In this document: positions 25,266-35,419 of the stretch, in pieces
Layout of the letters: the number at the start of each line of letters is the position of its first letter
How positions within the stretch are numbered: position 1 is the first letter of the stretch
DNA from: Lethocerus indicus
Lineage: Eukaryota > Arthropoda > Insecta > Hemiptera > Belostomatidae
DNA length: 64,000 bases
NCBI GenBank assembly: GCA_019843655.1
Contig: JACDQD010000004.1
Span: forward strand, 31,755,872 to 31,819,871
Direction of reading: 5' to 3'
Made by a program: the position numbers and the translations under genes
Notes under the pieces: generated by a model
What the model was told of the DNA's origin: nothing
Databases searched by the model: none
Seen by the model: only the letters and a program-made list of their open reading frames with translations

Positions 25266-25450
25266 ACCCGAGGGTTGGAAGGGATTGATCCCCTGCAAGC
25301 CGGGATTTCTCCTCTCATTATCCACGATCGGACTCTGATGAAGGAAACAGTGAGAGTCCCGAAACGTCGGGAGCAGACAACACCCGGATCCGCTCTACTT
25401 ACAGTGGAGAGCGCTCGGCTGGGTTCCGAACACAGGAAAAATCCTGGAAT
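25266..25450 (+). mobile_element. Repeat fragment with CTGATGA...CGAAACGTCGG motif, copy 1
   Basis: CTGATGA (25335-25341), AACAGTGAG and CCGAAACGTCGG (25359-25370), followed by AGCAGACA and CCCGGAT, recur in the same order at 33.0 kb. The CTGANGA/GAAAC-GTC arrangement is known from hammerhead-bearing Penelope-like elements. Here the helix II pairing is poor, so I regard this as a retroelement remnant rather than a ribozyme. Element boundaries are not visible. Confidence 0.45.
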
Positions 25451-25925
25451 AGTTTGCGATACAACCCTATATTATATATGTAAATAGGAATATATTCGAA
25501 TATCATATATAGAATTCTAGACACTGCCTAACATGACGAGAGGAGAATCACATATTTTAATAAAACGTAATACGTAAAACGTAATCGTAAGTAATAAGTG
25601 TTGGAAAAGTGATCTAATAAAATGGAAATGTAATTTCCTACCACTGAATAACTGCAATAATCCCCCTCACCCCACTCAGCTACTCATCCGTCTCCGTTGT
25701 GAGCATATACCGTTGTGTGCAAGTTCTCCTTTAGGCGGCGTTATGAAATTCTTACCCCGAAGTCCATTATTTTGCATAATGGCTGAATATATTGAGAAAA
25801 AAATTTCACCCTCCCGAAGCATCTCGAGTGGGGAGCGGTGTTACCGTAATGAAAAATGTGTTCATTAAACGAAGAATAACTATGTATATACATAATCGTA
25901 CTACAATTTCGTACATATATATCAA
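25450..25925. other. Anonymous stretch, nothing recognised
   Basis: AT-rich DNA without open frames or repeat signatures that I could support. Confidence 0.5.
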
Positions 25926-25927
25926 TT

Positions 25928-26064
25928 CAACATACCTGTTTTGTGGTCCGCGAGGGGTTGGAATACCGTAGGTTTGTGGCCTTTTGCTACCGGAGACGGT
26001 GAGCAGCCGAAACCGGTCTAGCAAAAGACCAAACCAGCGAGAGAAGACAGAAACACACGGAATC
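25928..26064 (-). mobile_element. Foldback repeat, copy D (interior deleted)
   Basis: On the minus strand it starts TTCCGTGTGTTTCTGTCTTC. It continues through the arm (GCTAGACCGGTTTCGGCTGCTC), then jumps to CCACAAACCTACGGTATTCC and the tail GACCACAAAACAGGTATGTT. One arm is nearly complete and the other is reduced to its outer end. Confidence 0.75.
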
Positions 26065-26069
26065 AAAAA

Positions 26070-26550
26070 TATAAATTAAAAATAAATAAGGAACTTGAGT
26101 CTGTAATAAATATTTTCACCAAAAGTTTATCGAAATAATTCGATATTCGAAAAAATCGATAGTCAAAATTCCTGAATCTCGTGAAAATTTGCAAAGTTTG
26201 TGTATGTTTTTAGTGTGTTTGAGGGGGGAGGGATTTTGTGGATGGGCTGTGGTCGAACAACAGTCGGAGACGCCAATCCCCGGTGAACGGCCTCAAACCA
26301 ATCCAATCTCCAACTTCCACTTTCGACTCCACCGCTTTTCCACCCACAGGAAATCCGGCGTTCTTACCGTCCTTAACGATTCACATCCGGCAAATTCGCT
26401 TCCGGAAGTACCGAAATAGTTCACCGGTGGACGAACTAGGTGAAGACGGTAGTCGGACCGGTAGTTTATGGACTGGATTTAAAAAAATAGAAAATTGCTA
26501 CAAAATTATTTCAGCCTATGGCCTCGGGTCAGGAACAGTTCATTCGAGGG
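26070..26550. other. Stretch with overlapping short open frames, no known family
   Basis: Two overlapping plus-strand frames (26189-26419 and 26238-26594) are open but have no recognisable domain. The second runs into the foldback remnant that follows, which argues against its being coding. Confidence 0.4.
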
Positions 26551-26554
26551 ACTC

Positions 26555-26614
26555 AATCCCTACTGAAGATGGCGAACAATCAAATTCGGCCTAGCAGGAG
26601 GCGGGAGGAGATAT
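26555..26614 (+). mobile_element. Foldback repeat, copy E (right-arm remnant)
   Basis: Contains TACTGAAGATGGCGAACA and CGGCCTAGCAGGAG, a diverged piece of the right arm of the foldback family. Neither end of the element is preserved. Confidence 0.6.
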
Positions 26615-26763
26615 AAGGCCGAAACAATTTAAAATTTGGTTTTACTGCTTGTACCTAATGATATAGAGCGGAAGAAAACTTTAATTTGAGCGAGGGGGAC
26701 TTTAATTTGAAATGATAAAAAGTAAGCCAATGTCAAATTGCCAGTAGAGGGATATTATTAAAA

Positions 26764-26791
26764 CTCCGAGGCAATTCTCTTAACCTCGGAG
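26764..26791. repeat. Short hairpin
   Basis: CTCCGAGG and its complement CCTCGGAG are separated by 12 bases. An isolated dyad in otherwise featureless DNA (26620-27690), in which I recognise nothing else. Confidence 0.6.
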
Positions 26792-27699
26792 CACTTTATT
26801 GGTCCTACAAAAGTCCTAGTGATGCTTAAACAAGGTAGATTGTCGAGAGAAGAAATAACAAAGGGCGGGATCGTAAAGTGCATCTATTCGCAAAAATAGA
26901 ATATTCACGGGGATTTGGGAAAATTAGTTCTCTCTTTTAACAGTGTTTAACATCTGTAAAGAGGTGGTCGTTGTTTAAATTGTTTTCTTCAAATGCTCGT
27001 TCCGGTCACATCTCTGAACTGTTACAGTTATAAAACTAATATAGAGTAGAGAGAGGCTAATAGTCTAGTTAGGGAAAATCAGCGGCCCGTGAAAGTGTCA
27101 CAGTCAGAATCTAAAGTGTTGTACGAACTGATTAATTTCCTGTGAACAACTTGGGCTTAACAAGCGGCAGGAAGTGAGTGAGAGCCAAGTTTACTTGCAA
27201 CAACAACGGCCCACCGCCATCCAATAATGAACCGCGCTGGGTTTATACGCCCCTTTATAGTAATCGCACAACTTTTATGCAACAACTTGGAAACTTCGCA
27301 CCGAATTTCCGACGATCGGCGGGGATAATTAAACGGAATGAGAACGGGCGGCCCGAAACGCCGAACAGGACTCGTTATTTAAGGTAAATTAGGTTCATTG
27401 AAAATGGGGTGATCTCCCTTTATAAGAAACATTTTAAGAAATGAACCCCTTTTCAATACATACTCAACAATCAATACGTCCAAAAAAAACCATTAACTTT
27501 TTCTATTTACGAAGCAGTATCATATAAGCTGGCGATTCGTGTCTAAATGAGCCGTGCGAATGTCTCAGTATAAAAGGTAATTGGCTCAAAATAGACGTTG
27601 TAAAGAGCCTAATTTTTGTAATGCAAAAACCGGTGGTTTTCCTCTTTTACTTCAGGATTTCTCAATTATTGTTCAAATTTTAATATTAAAACTGCTACC

Positions 27700-27950
27700 G
27701 GAACCCCATACCCGACTGAAAAGAATAGACCTAAACCGTAAATTTGGACCGCTAAGACCTCTTTTGAAAAGGACATCAAAACTTGGAATAGACAAAAAAT
27801 TGACAATATACAAATCCATATTAAAACCGACACGGACTTACGGAATAGAGCTATGGGGTTCCGCCAAGAAATCCAACATCCGGAGATTCCAGTCAAAAGT
27901 CCTTCGCACCATCCTTAATGCTCCCCCCGGTATGTTTCTGACCACAGAAT
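27700..27950 (+). mobile_element. Jockey-clade LINE reverse-transcriptase fragment
   Basis: The open frame reads PHTRLKRIDLNRKFG, KPTRTYGIELWGSAKK and RRFQSKVLRTILNAPPGMFL. It is nearly the same segment as the copy at 12.7 kb, roughly 88 percent identical by eye. It starts at almost the same base as that copy, but here the sequence stops after GMFLTT with no 3' tail. It is a double-truncated fragment. The downstream continuation of the frame to 28060 is not LINE-derived. Confidence 0.88.
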
Positions 27951-28336
27951 TCATTGCACAATTCATTCTGACGATTGTATTCATTGCTTTCGGCAGAGAC
28001 GATTGGGGACTATTTGAAATTAATACAGCGCCAATACCGCAGTTAGTTAATAAAGTTTGAACGCTTATCTTTTATGAAGTTTAAACAATGTTCTGCGGTG
28101 CATTTGTGTCCGTTCTGTGATTTTAACACTGTGAATCCACTTCTCATTGCCTGGGTATTGGCCGGAAACGCCTGTAATCCATTCGCGGAATAATTGACTG
28201 CATTTCCGCAACGGCGTACGCGGTCTACACCTGTCCGGTAGATTGTGAAATGTTGGGGCCGGGGTAGGACTGAAGGGATGGGGGGAGGAGAGTGGTTCTC
28301 GGCAGGTGGAAGGATATCGATCACCGGAAAGGGGGT

Positions 28337-28338
<2 letters not shown>

Positions 28339-28414
<76 letters not shown>
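28339..28414. repeat. (GA)n microsatellite
   Basis: An uninterrupted GA run of about 76 bp. It generates long Arg-Glu frames on one strand and Ser-Leu frames on the other (up to 165 codons, 28043-28540). These are repeat artefacts. Confidence 0.97.
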
Positions 28415-28419
<5 letters not shown>

Positions 28420-28599
28420 TGGACATATTGCCAGTTTGAGCTGGCACGTCGAACAAGGGGTCGCGCGTCACCAACAGCCAAATACTCTGGCCGGCTCTCA
28501 CCCTTACATTACATCCCCCGGTCCCTCCTACCCAACACAATTAACAATTTTACATATCAAAAATCAGAAGTCGTTAGGTAATAGTTAATTAACTTTGAC

Positions 28600-29040
28600 A
28601 TAACATTTTAATCGTTAGTAGAAACCGTAATTCATTATCTGTTCTATTGAAGCAATAAGTTGCATCTGATTGATCGGCATTGTTCTGTTCGGACAGATTG
28701 TGCGGAACTCTGCTTACTTTCCCAATCCGCTTCAGATGTTCTTGGATGGTTAAGACTGTCTGACAATTCCTCCGATCTTCCGACACGGATTTGCTTCCAC
28801 CTCCGCCCTTAACGCGTTGATGGTCTTCCCGATCGATACGAGTCGGAAAGATCAAAATTACCTTGGAACTTGGAAAACCACCTTTGCCCACATTTACGGA
28901 CGTCAAATGCGTTTGGATAAACCTTGCAAATGTTTTCGGTAGCAACTGTTGCGTTACTTCCCTTGCGAAACTCGAACAGCGTGCAATGCCGGATGTGTAC
29001 CTCTTCCGGTATTTGGCCGGCAGTTTTACCCAAAATTACA
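28600..29040 (-). pseudogene. Mariner transposase, N-terminal part
   Basis: The minus-strand frame from 29033 reads EVHIRHCTLFEFRKGSNATV, then WFSKFQGNFDLSDSYRSGRP, the paired-like helix-turn-helix and GRPS linker of DD34D mariner transposases. A frame shift follows near 28815. Recognisable pieces then continue: TVLTIQEHLKRIGKVSRVPH and NLSEQNNADQSDATYC, which correspond to the second helix-turn-helix and the WVPHELT-type motif. The sequence ends before the first catalytic aspartate. TIRs were not located. It is a truncated, dead copy with at least one frameshift. Confidence 0.88.
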
Positions 29041-29049
29041 AAAAGAAAT

Positions 29050-29520
29050 TGTAATTCGATTGTCTATAAGTCAAGAAGTCACTCAGAATGTGCGCAGAAA
29101 CGACATTACTTTCCGGTCTCCCCCAATATATTGAAATTCATACTGGACAACGTCAAAAGAACACGTTAAATATTTGTGCACCAGATGACCCTATCGTATG
29201 CTCTTGAAGTAACATGAAATTGTATCTACTTTCTGATTTAAATCGTTGAATAATCTCGGAAGAAGGTTGCTTCAGTTTATTTTCTTCCGGGCCTTGGGAA
29301 ACAAACGTTTATGCACGAGACGGCGGTACATAATCTTGTTTTTTACCTAAGGCCCGGATTTAAAAATGAAATGAAACAACGTTCGTTTCCTTTCACTTTC
29401 TGCCGCTTCAACGAGTGGCATAATGTAAATAGAGCGTCAAAATATTGCCTAGACTCATTTCTTAAATTCGTAACAATCATTTTAAAAACTCCATCCCCGA
29501 ATACGTTTAAATAACACGAT
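29050..29520. other. Anonymous stretch, nothing recognised
   Basis: No supported gene or repeat lies between the mariner remnant and the hAT element. Confidence 0.5.
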
Positions 29521-29522
29521 CA

Positions 29523-30506
29523 CTCTATAGCAGGGGTCGGCAACCTGCGGCCCTTTGCAAAGCGCCAATATAATTTTAGGAGAAATCAACAAAGTTAGAG
29601 CCTGAACCTGCCCAAATATGGCCGGGGTGACAAAAATGCGCGCTAACAGAAACATAGCGGGGAAACCTATTTTACTGTGTTTATTTCTCAACTCGAAAAG
29701 AATAATTATTGTCATTTTCCTACTTTGCAATCGTTTTTAACCAAAAACGACAGTGTCCTTCAAATAGTTTTATTGAGTCACTAAAAGTACTGGATGAAAA
29801 TTTTCGTCATCGGTTTCAATATTTTTATGCAAAAGAAATGGACGTATTAATATTTGAAAATTCTTTAAAATTTGATAATGTAAAAGCACCGGACAATTTA
29901 CAACTAGAGTTAATTGATTTGCAATCTAACAATGTATAATATATAAAAATAATTTAATCGCCTTTTATTCAAACCTACCAGAAAACAAATTTCCCAATTT
30001 AAGAAATTTTGCAAAATCGACGATTTGTATTTTCTCAAGCGCCTATTTACGCGAACAAACATTTTCGAGAATGAATTTCATAAAATCAAAATATAGAACG
30101 AGGTTGACGGATGAAAATTTACAAAACTTGTCGAGGATCTCAGTATCCCAAACACGACCGGACTTAAATGAATTATCAAAAAATATTCGAGAACAAAAAT
30201 CGCGTCGAATTTTAACGAATGAATAAAACGAAACGTAAACTATTTTCCTTATACATATGTAATTGGAATTGTATTTTCTTTTTTTTCCCTTTTAAGAATT
30301 GTAAAATTTTTGTTCTCCGACATTATTGTTATTATAGCGTGTCGATAAAAAATACATTTTTTCTATATTTATTTATAATAATATTTATACTCGTATATGA
30401 TATAAAAGCACTATTTAAGTTACATTTGAATGTGGGGCCCGCGTAAAAAATTTTATTTTGAAAATGGCCCGCCGTCCGAAAAAGGTTGCCGACCCCTGCT
30501 CTATAT
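29523..30506 (+). mobile_element. hAT deletion derivative with TIRs and 8-bp target duplication
   Basis: The body spans 29531-30498 (968 bp). It starts CAGGGGTCGGCAACCTGCGG and ends with the complementary GGTTGCCGACCCCTG, a TIR typical of hAT transposons. The flanking 8 bases are CTCTATAG (29523-29530) and CTCTATAT (30499-30506), a 7-of-8 match consistent with the 8-bp target duplication of this superfamily. The interior keeps only the C-terminal part of the transposase. The element is short and dead, but both ends are intact enough that it could once have been mobilised in trans. Confidence 0.92.
29709..30226 (+). pseudogene. hAT transposase, C-terminal dimerisation region, frameshifted
   Basis: A first frame (29709-29939) reads FIESLKVLDENFRHRFQYF and FDNVKAPDNLQLELIDLQSN. 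After a frameshift and AT-rich junction, a second frame (29951-30226, 91 codons plus stop) reads FPNLRNFAKSTICIFSSAYL, REQTFSRMNFIKSKYRTRL and TDENLQNLSRISVSQTRPDL. The S/AYxxEQTFSxMxxIKSKxRxRLTDENL pattern is the hAT dimerisation domain. The DNA-binding BED finger and the catalytic core are absent. Confidence 0.9.
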
Positions 30507-30539
30507 CTATAATAGGCTCAGCTATGAAATCATCTGAAC

Positions 30540-31085
30540 ATTCTAAAATGTTATATTTGGTGATATTATAACACTAATTTAGCAATTATTGTTGATAAAT
30601 TATCAGGTAGCTATTCAAATTGCGGATGGAAATATTCTGTATCAACTCTCATCAAGGTTTCCGTCCGAATGCAGTTGCCGAGGAACAGACAGTAATTCCA
30701 TTTGCGAGTTTAAGACGCTCCAATTTCACGGTCTCTCTGCTGTGTGTGCACGTCAGGGCCGCGCCATTATTTCGTCCCGGCGTTCAATATTTAATCCGGC
30801 CGCTCGGCTCCGATCGAAACCTCGAGGGGTCCCAACGTCAGCCAATACCGCCCGAAATACAGACTTATCCCTCCGGATATCCTTTCACGATCCCACCGAT
30901 TACGCCTCCCAGTGCCGGGCCAGGTACTGCCCGACGAAAATAATCCCGAAGTATGATTTCAGAACGGAAATAACTGAAAATGTATTCGCGGTCGTCAGTA
31001 GCAACTACGTACTAACAGTCACTGTGTGAAATTTAGGCGTTGCATACTGGACAGAAAAATATAAAGTATAAAGTTGATTAATATA
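30540..31085. other. Locally GC-richer stretch, no recognised gene
   Basis: Two overlapping open frames, 146 and 107 codons (30589-31029 and 30620-30943), coexist on the plus strand. Neither shows a recognisable domain. With two frames open at once, composition is the simpler explanation. A donor-like CCAGGTACTG occurs near 30920. Confidence 0.35.
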
Positions 31086-31090
31086 ATAAA

Positions 31091-31687
31091 GGGTGTACCA
31101 AAATTAACGCAATATTTGAATTTGCAACCCTATTAAAAAAGACCATTTCACAGTTAGTACAAATGAACGAATATTTCCCCATCTGAACATATACCTAATA
31201 ATTTGACTCCGAACAATTATAATTAGAATATGTTTTATATAAAGATTATTTTTGTCTTTAATTCCTCGTCAAAATAATTCGCCAACATGCCTTTTTAATC
31301 GATATAATTTATTTCATCGAAGAATAATAATATAGATTAACAACATTCCAACAATTTCGCTTTTATGCAATTCCAATATGTCCCTCGGGGCGTTTCCGAT
31401 CTATATCAGTCGGGGAGGAAGAGGAATAGGAGAAAAGAAATAGGAAAGAGGAGGCGTCTGTAGGGTGTCCCAAAATTAACGCAAGATTTGAATCGAACTG
31501 TGGCTGCCAAACTTTCGTTATTTCTGAAATATTGTTCAACAATCAAAACACGTTGTTCTATCGTGTAACGCTCCATTTGTACTGACCCTAAACTATCGGC
31601 TGTCAAATGGCTTTTTTATAATAGGGTTGCCGACATTACTGCACTAATGGTGGCAAATTCAAATATTGCGTTAATTTTGGGACACCC
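31091..31687 (-). mobile_element. Composite mariner derivative with inverted ends
   Basis: The left end (31091-31165) is the mariner-family TIR GGGTGTACCAAAATTAACGC plus a piece of 5' leader up to the ATG. The right end (31463-31687) is a 225-bp MITE in minus orientation with both TIRs, encoding MERYTIEQRVLIVEQYF. Between them lies about 300 bp that also follows the MITE at 19.7 kb. On the minus strand the segment 31687-31166 therefore repeats 19718-20252. The 597-bp whole is bounded by inverted family ends and may have moved as one unit. Confidence 0.82.
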
Positions 31688-31851
31688 TTTATTATCAGCC
31701 CTGTGTCCCAAACCTCTAAGTTATTAGCACACTATTTAATATAGCATTTAATTACATTATTATGGTGCACAAGTGTGTTTATATATAGTTAATAATTTAT
31801 TGTAGATTGTACAGGCACACGGGCACATTTAATCGGTGCAATTTCCGTGTA

Positions 31852-32074
31852 ATCTAGAGAATACGGCGCTCCTGATGCCGATTCAAAATGTTTGCGTGTA
31901 GTGCGGTTTTCAGTATCTGCCCCGTGTAAATAAAAAGAATTTATACGCACTGCATAACCACTCGGTGGAAATTTATTACTTCATTTCTTTTCATTTCAAG
32001 GGGGGGGCAGATACTAAATCCGCACTACGCGCCAACATTGCCAGTCGGCATCAGAAGCGCCGTACCCTCCAGAT
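31852..32074. mobile_element. MITE with about 65-bp inverted ends
   Basis: The left part (31852-31925: GGCGCTCCTGATGCCGA, then GTAGTGCGG and AGTATCTGCCCC) is mirrored by the right part (32004-32074: GGGGGCAGATACT, CCGCACTAC, TCGGCATCAGAAGCGCC). The identity of the arms is about 80 percent. The spacer is about 75 bp and includes a G8 run. There is no coding capacity. A target duplication could not be fixed because the outermost bases have diverged. Confidence 0.82.
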
Positions 32075-32079
32075 AACGT

Positions 32080-33030
32080 AATAGCGCCTATCAAATTGCT
32101 CTAGGGCCTGTACCGTCTCCAGTAAATTAATAATGCTCCAATGGCTGCGGTGGAGCTTCCTGTCAGCACTGATCCCGTTGTGGAGGTCTTGAACGTCGTG
32201 TTATCTTATGATTTTCGTCTGTTTTTCTTCCGTCATTGTTTTTGGTGGCCCCACATATTTTCTCAGTTCCCTTATATTTCTTTTGTTTCCACAAGAAATA
32301 TTTTGTCGGGGCTTATATGAGCCGATTTGTGAGCTTAATTATTAAATTAAAAAGTAAAATCCGTTGTTCGACTTAAGAACAATATCAAGAGCATAGCGTC
32401 GTTCCTTTTCTATTTCAAAAACTCATGGTTCACTTTATTATGTTTTCATTATGAAATACTTAATATATGAACCTATTGAGGAGGTTTTACTGGAAAGACT
32501 GTAGTAAGAAACGTGAATAGGTATGTATGAGACTAGCATTGGCTTTAGCTGGCGGGATGAAATTTCCACGTGCATTAGAGCGGGACAAAAGGCCGTACTT
32601 GTTTCTAGGCCAGAAATCTTGGCCATTATCCCCCCGGGGCCCAATCCCGCCCCGATTAGCAGCAGCACTAGCATACCGATTTCTTCGCTTCCCGTTACTC
32701 TTGCAGCGGTTTTCTTTCGTCGTTCGACTTAAGTGGTGTATTTTTTCCCGCCGATCTTCGTAAGAGATGCCACCTGTTCCACCCGAACGAGACTGGATAT
32801 TATTTCGTTCTTTTGCATTCCTATATAATTGGATTTCTGTCTTTAAAAAAGTAGACTTTTAATACAGAATTTTCCCAATATGTTCGCGTTGACTGCATCT
32901 CAAATTTTGGAAGTCACACTTATTTGAGAATACTCGTTTATTGTCGAATGGTAGAGTGATTTCGTAACTGACTTAATGAAGTTGTGAATACGACATCGAG
33001 ACGTGAATCGAATGAGTCTTCCGTGTACAG
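32080..33030. other. Anonymous stretch, nothing recognised
   Basis: Short overlapping open frames around 32438-32763 on both strands have no recognisable family. Confidence 0.45.
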
Positions 33031-33195
33031 AATTCCTGATGATGTAACCAGTGAGTGTTCCGAAACGTCGGAAGCGGACACCCGATATGGGCTCATAAGG
33101 AAAGGATAAAAAATACTTAAATAGGAGCGGGTTAAACCACGCTAACCAAGTTTCATCCCACACTATTTCGCGATCCTACCAGAAGTTAGTGAAAA
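33030..33195 (+). mobile_element. Repeat fragment with CTGATGA...CGAAACGTCGG motif, copy 2
   Basis: CTGATGA (33036-33042), AACCAGTGAG and CCGAAACGTCGG (33061-33071), followed by AGCGGACA and CCCGAT, align with copy 1 at 25.3 kb. About 95 bases downstream CGCGATCCTACCAGAA (33170-33185) matches a second sequence at 35.39 kb. These shared pieces mark a dispersed retroelement-like family, possibly Penelope-like. Confidence 0.5.
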
Positions 33196-33199
33196 TGTC

Positions 33200-34354
33200 A
33201 ATAATAAAGGATACTGTTCGGGGTTTAAGTCAATTTCAGTCTTATAGTTCTCATTTTTTCGAATTTGTTTTTTCGCATCAAATTATTTATTTAATGATAT
33301 TCGCTGAAATGCAAGCTTCAATTACGGTCAGAATTGTGGTACCACCCGGAGAATACGATTTTTCTCATGGAAATAATCCAAATCAAACTGTCGAACGCCA
33401 TTGGAGCCGATGCAGATAGCGCGCCCCGAAGCATACGAGACCTAGGAAAGCTGGTAATTACTTGAGGGGCGGATGAGTTGGCCCTTAAAATTGAGTTGAA
33501 GGAGAAGTTTGGGCGGTTCATGAGGTATAATCCCACAGGTATCGGGCTCCCTCCTAGGGCCCCCCCTCCCCCACTAAACTTGTTTCCTGAAGGATCGCCC
33601 TTTCTCTGTTAATCAGTCGGGACGGTAAATGGCTGAACTTACGTCTTACTTAGCTCTGTTCGGCCAAATGCCTTCATCGACCCCCTCAAATTTGTACATT
33701 TCATTTATTTATTAAAACCGACTGAAACTAGGCACTCCGCAATATTCATTTCGAACTACCTCCGTGGACTTAATGATTATATCTTATTTGTTCGCTATCT
33801 TTTTAAGAGTATTTAACTCTAATAGATCTACAAAATGTATTACACCAGTCACAAGCTTTCCCTCCGGAAAAATGCTTTTCCGCTGCATCACGTGTGGTAT
33901 ATGGGTTTATAAATTGGCGTTACAAGGCGTCTGTTAGCTAACACTGCACCTGTTATTGTTGCCTGTTTATTTCATCCATAATTATAAAGGCCGTTTCTCC
34001 TATAATCTTCACTGCTCGAAGGTCGGACAATGAATGTACAGAACTTTGTAATTGACTTTGTCCAAATTGGCCGCACTGTCTGGGCCGCCAAACCAGAAGA
34101 TGAACAGAGTTCCAACAACGGTTCTATTAATCGACATCGTCTCTGCCGGTCTCCCCGGTTTCCATCCCAACTCCAGGATCCAAGAAGGATCCAATCTGCA
34201 GTTGACTAACAAACTTCCCATCGCTGTGTATTATAACGGCGGACGGGAGCCGGCGCGGTCCGACCATTCAATTACACATCAAATCCCTCAATCCAAAATA
34301 CGACTAGGTCTTGTTGATGTTGGACCTTATTACGTTTCCAATCCGACCGCCTAA

Positions 34355-34355
<1 letters not shown>
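33200..34355. other. Anonymous stretch with a weak minus-strand open frame
   Basis: The frame at 34009-34221 (minus strand, 70 codons) encodes SINRTVVGTLFIFWFGGPDS and follows an acceptor-like AATACACAG. An overlapping plus-strand frame (34052-34354) is equally open. I recognise no family for either. Confidence 0.3.

Positions 34356-34359
<4 letters not shown>

Positions 34360-34386
<27 letters not shown>
34360..34386. repeat. (CT)n microsatellite
   Basis: A pure CT run of about 27 bp. Confidence 0.93.
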
Positions 34387-34389
<3 letters not shown>

Positions 34390-34390
<1 letters not shown>

Positions 34391-35295
34391 TTGATGACGG
34401 CCTAACATTAGTCGAAACCGTTAGCATTTCATAGAGGCATTGACGCCTTCTGTAACGCCGGATTTGCATCGGTGGCGCAACGACCGTTAACGCGGTAAGA
34501 TGCAATCGCACACCTAGTCTATGGACAGTAAATTATGCTGTTGTATTTGATTAATACTGTGTCGGGATTCGAAAGCGTCCATGATGGTAACATATTATAT
34601 AGTAAGTGTAATAACGGTGGGATATAATTGCGTCAATACAACAATGTCATAGCAGCGGTGTTTGAAGGTAAACCCGGGAACTATATTCGGGGCAATACCG
34701 TCGGAAAATTATCAGAGCCGACTTATTTCGAAAGCCCACGGGATGATTCGTGATTGATCTATTTACTTGTTCTCGTCGCCCCAATATCGAGAAACTGTAG
34801 ACAACAAACTGGCGGCCTTATACAAAACTGGAGAGTTTACCGGATTAGGGATAGGCCGGATTGTGAGCTCAACAATAAGTCGATAATTCTGTACCCCTTC
34901 CCTTTTCGTACAAAGCGCGCGCCGGCCTTACAATGACCAACTTCCATGGAGTCATTGAATTGTCAAGACAATAATTTTATCGGAGCCGAGGAGGGAGGGA
35001 GGGTTGGATGGAGAGTTTGAAAGTTATCTAAACCGGCCAGCACGCCTTTCGAAGCCAGCGTGCGAAAACTGCAATTGAAATTGACCGGTTGATGAATCTG
35101 ATGGGGAAACAATGTTGAAAATTTACAGAGTGGCAGTTTTCACACTCTTGCGCAATGTTAACAGTTATTTATTATCGGCATCTAGGCCGACAATGTTTTC
35201 ATATCGAGCGAATGTTTCGGCAACCACAACGTTTTGAATTATCGCTGACTAAATACCCGTTGGATCGTGTAATACTGTGCGGGGAAACTCGGTTA
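34390..35295. other. Anonymous stretch, nothing recognised
   Basis: No supported gene, RNA or repeat. Confidence 0.5.
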
Positions 35296-35299
35296 GCTA

Positions 35300-35415
35300 T
35301 TCCGTAATTTTTCCAGTGTTTGGAAAGCACCGGGCGAGCTCCACTGGAAGGGACTTTACCCTCTTACCGGTTCCATCATCAGGGTATTACGCGATCTTGC
35401 CAGAATTTAGTCATA
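35300..35415. mobile_element. Repeat fragment related to the 33.0-kb family
   Basis: ACGCGATCTTGCCAGAATTTAG (35391-35412) matches the 33.17-kb sequence in the same orientation. The CCTGATGATGGAACCGG motif next to it lies on the opposite strand (about 35369-35385), unlike at 33.0 kb. The rearranged order suggests a scrambled or inverted copy. Confidence 0.4.
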
Positions 35416-35419
35416 TAAT

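Noticed and set aside
26764..26791. GC hairpin as a terminator
   Set aside because: Intrinsic terminators do not apply in this eukaryotic context, and no T-run follows.
28043..28588. Frames of 91-165 codons around 28.3 kb
   Set aside because: Their length comes from the (GA)n run, giving Arg-Glu or Ser-Leu strings. The flanks show no domain.
30589..31029. 146-codon frame as a possible exon
   Set aside because: An overlapping frame is open too, the region is GC-richer than its surroundings, and no domain is recognised.
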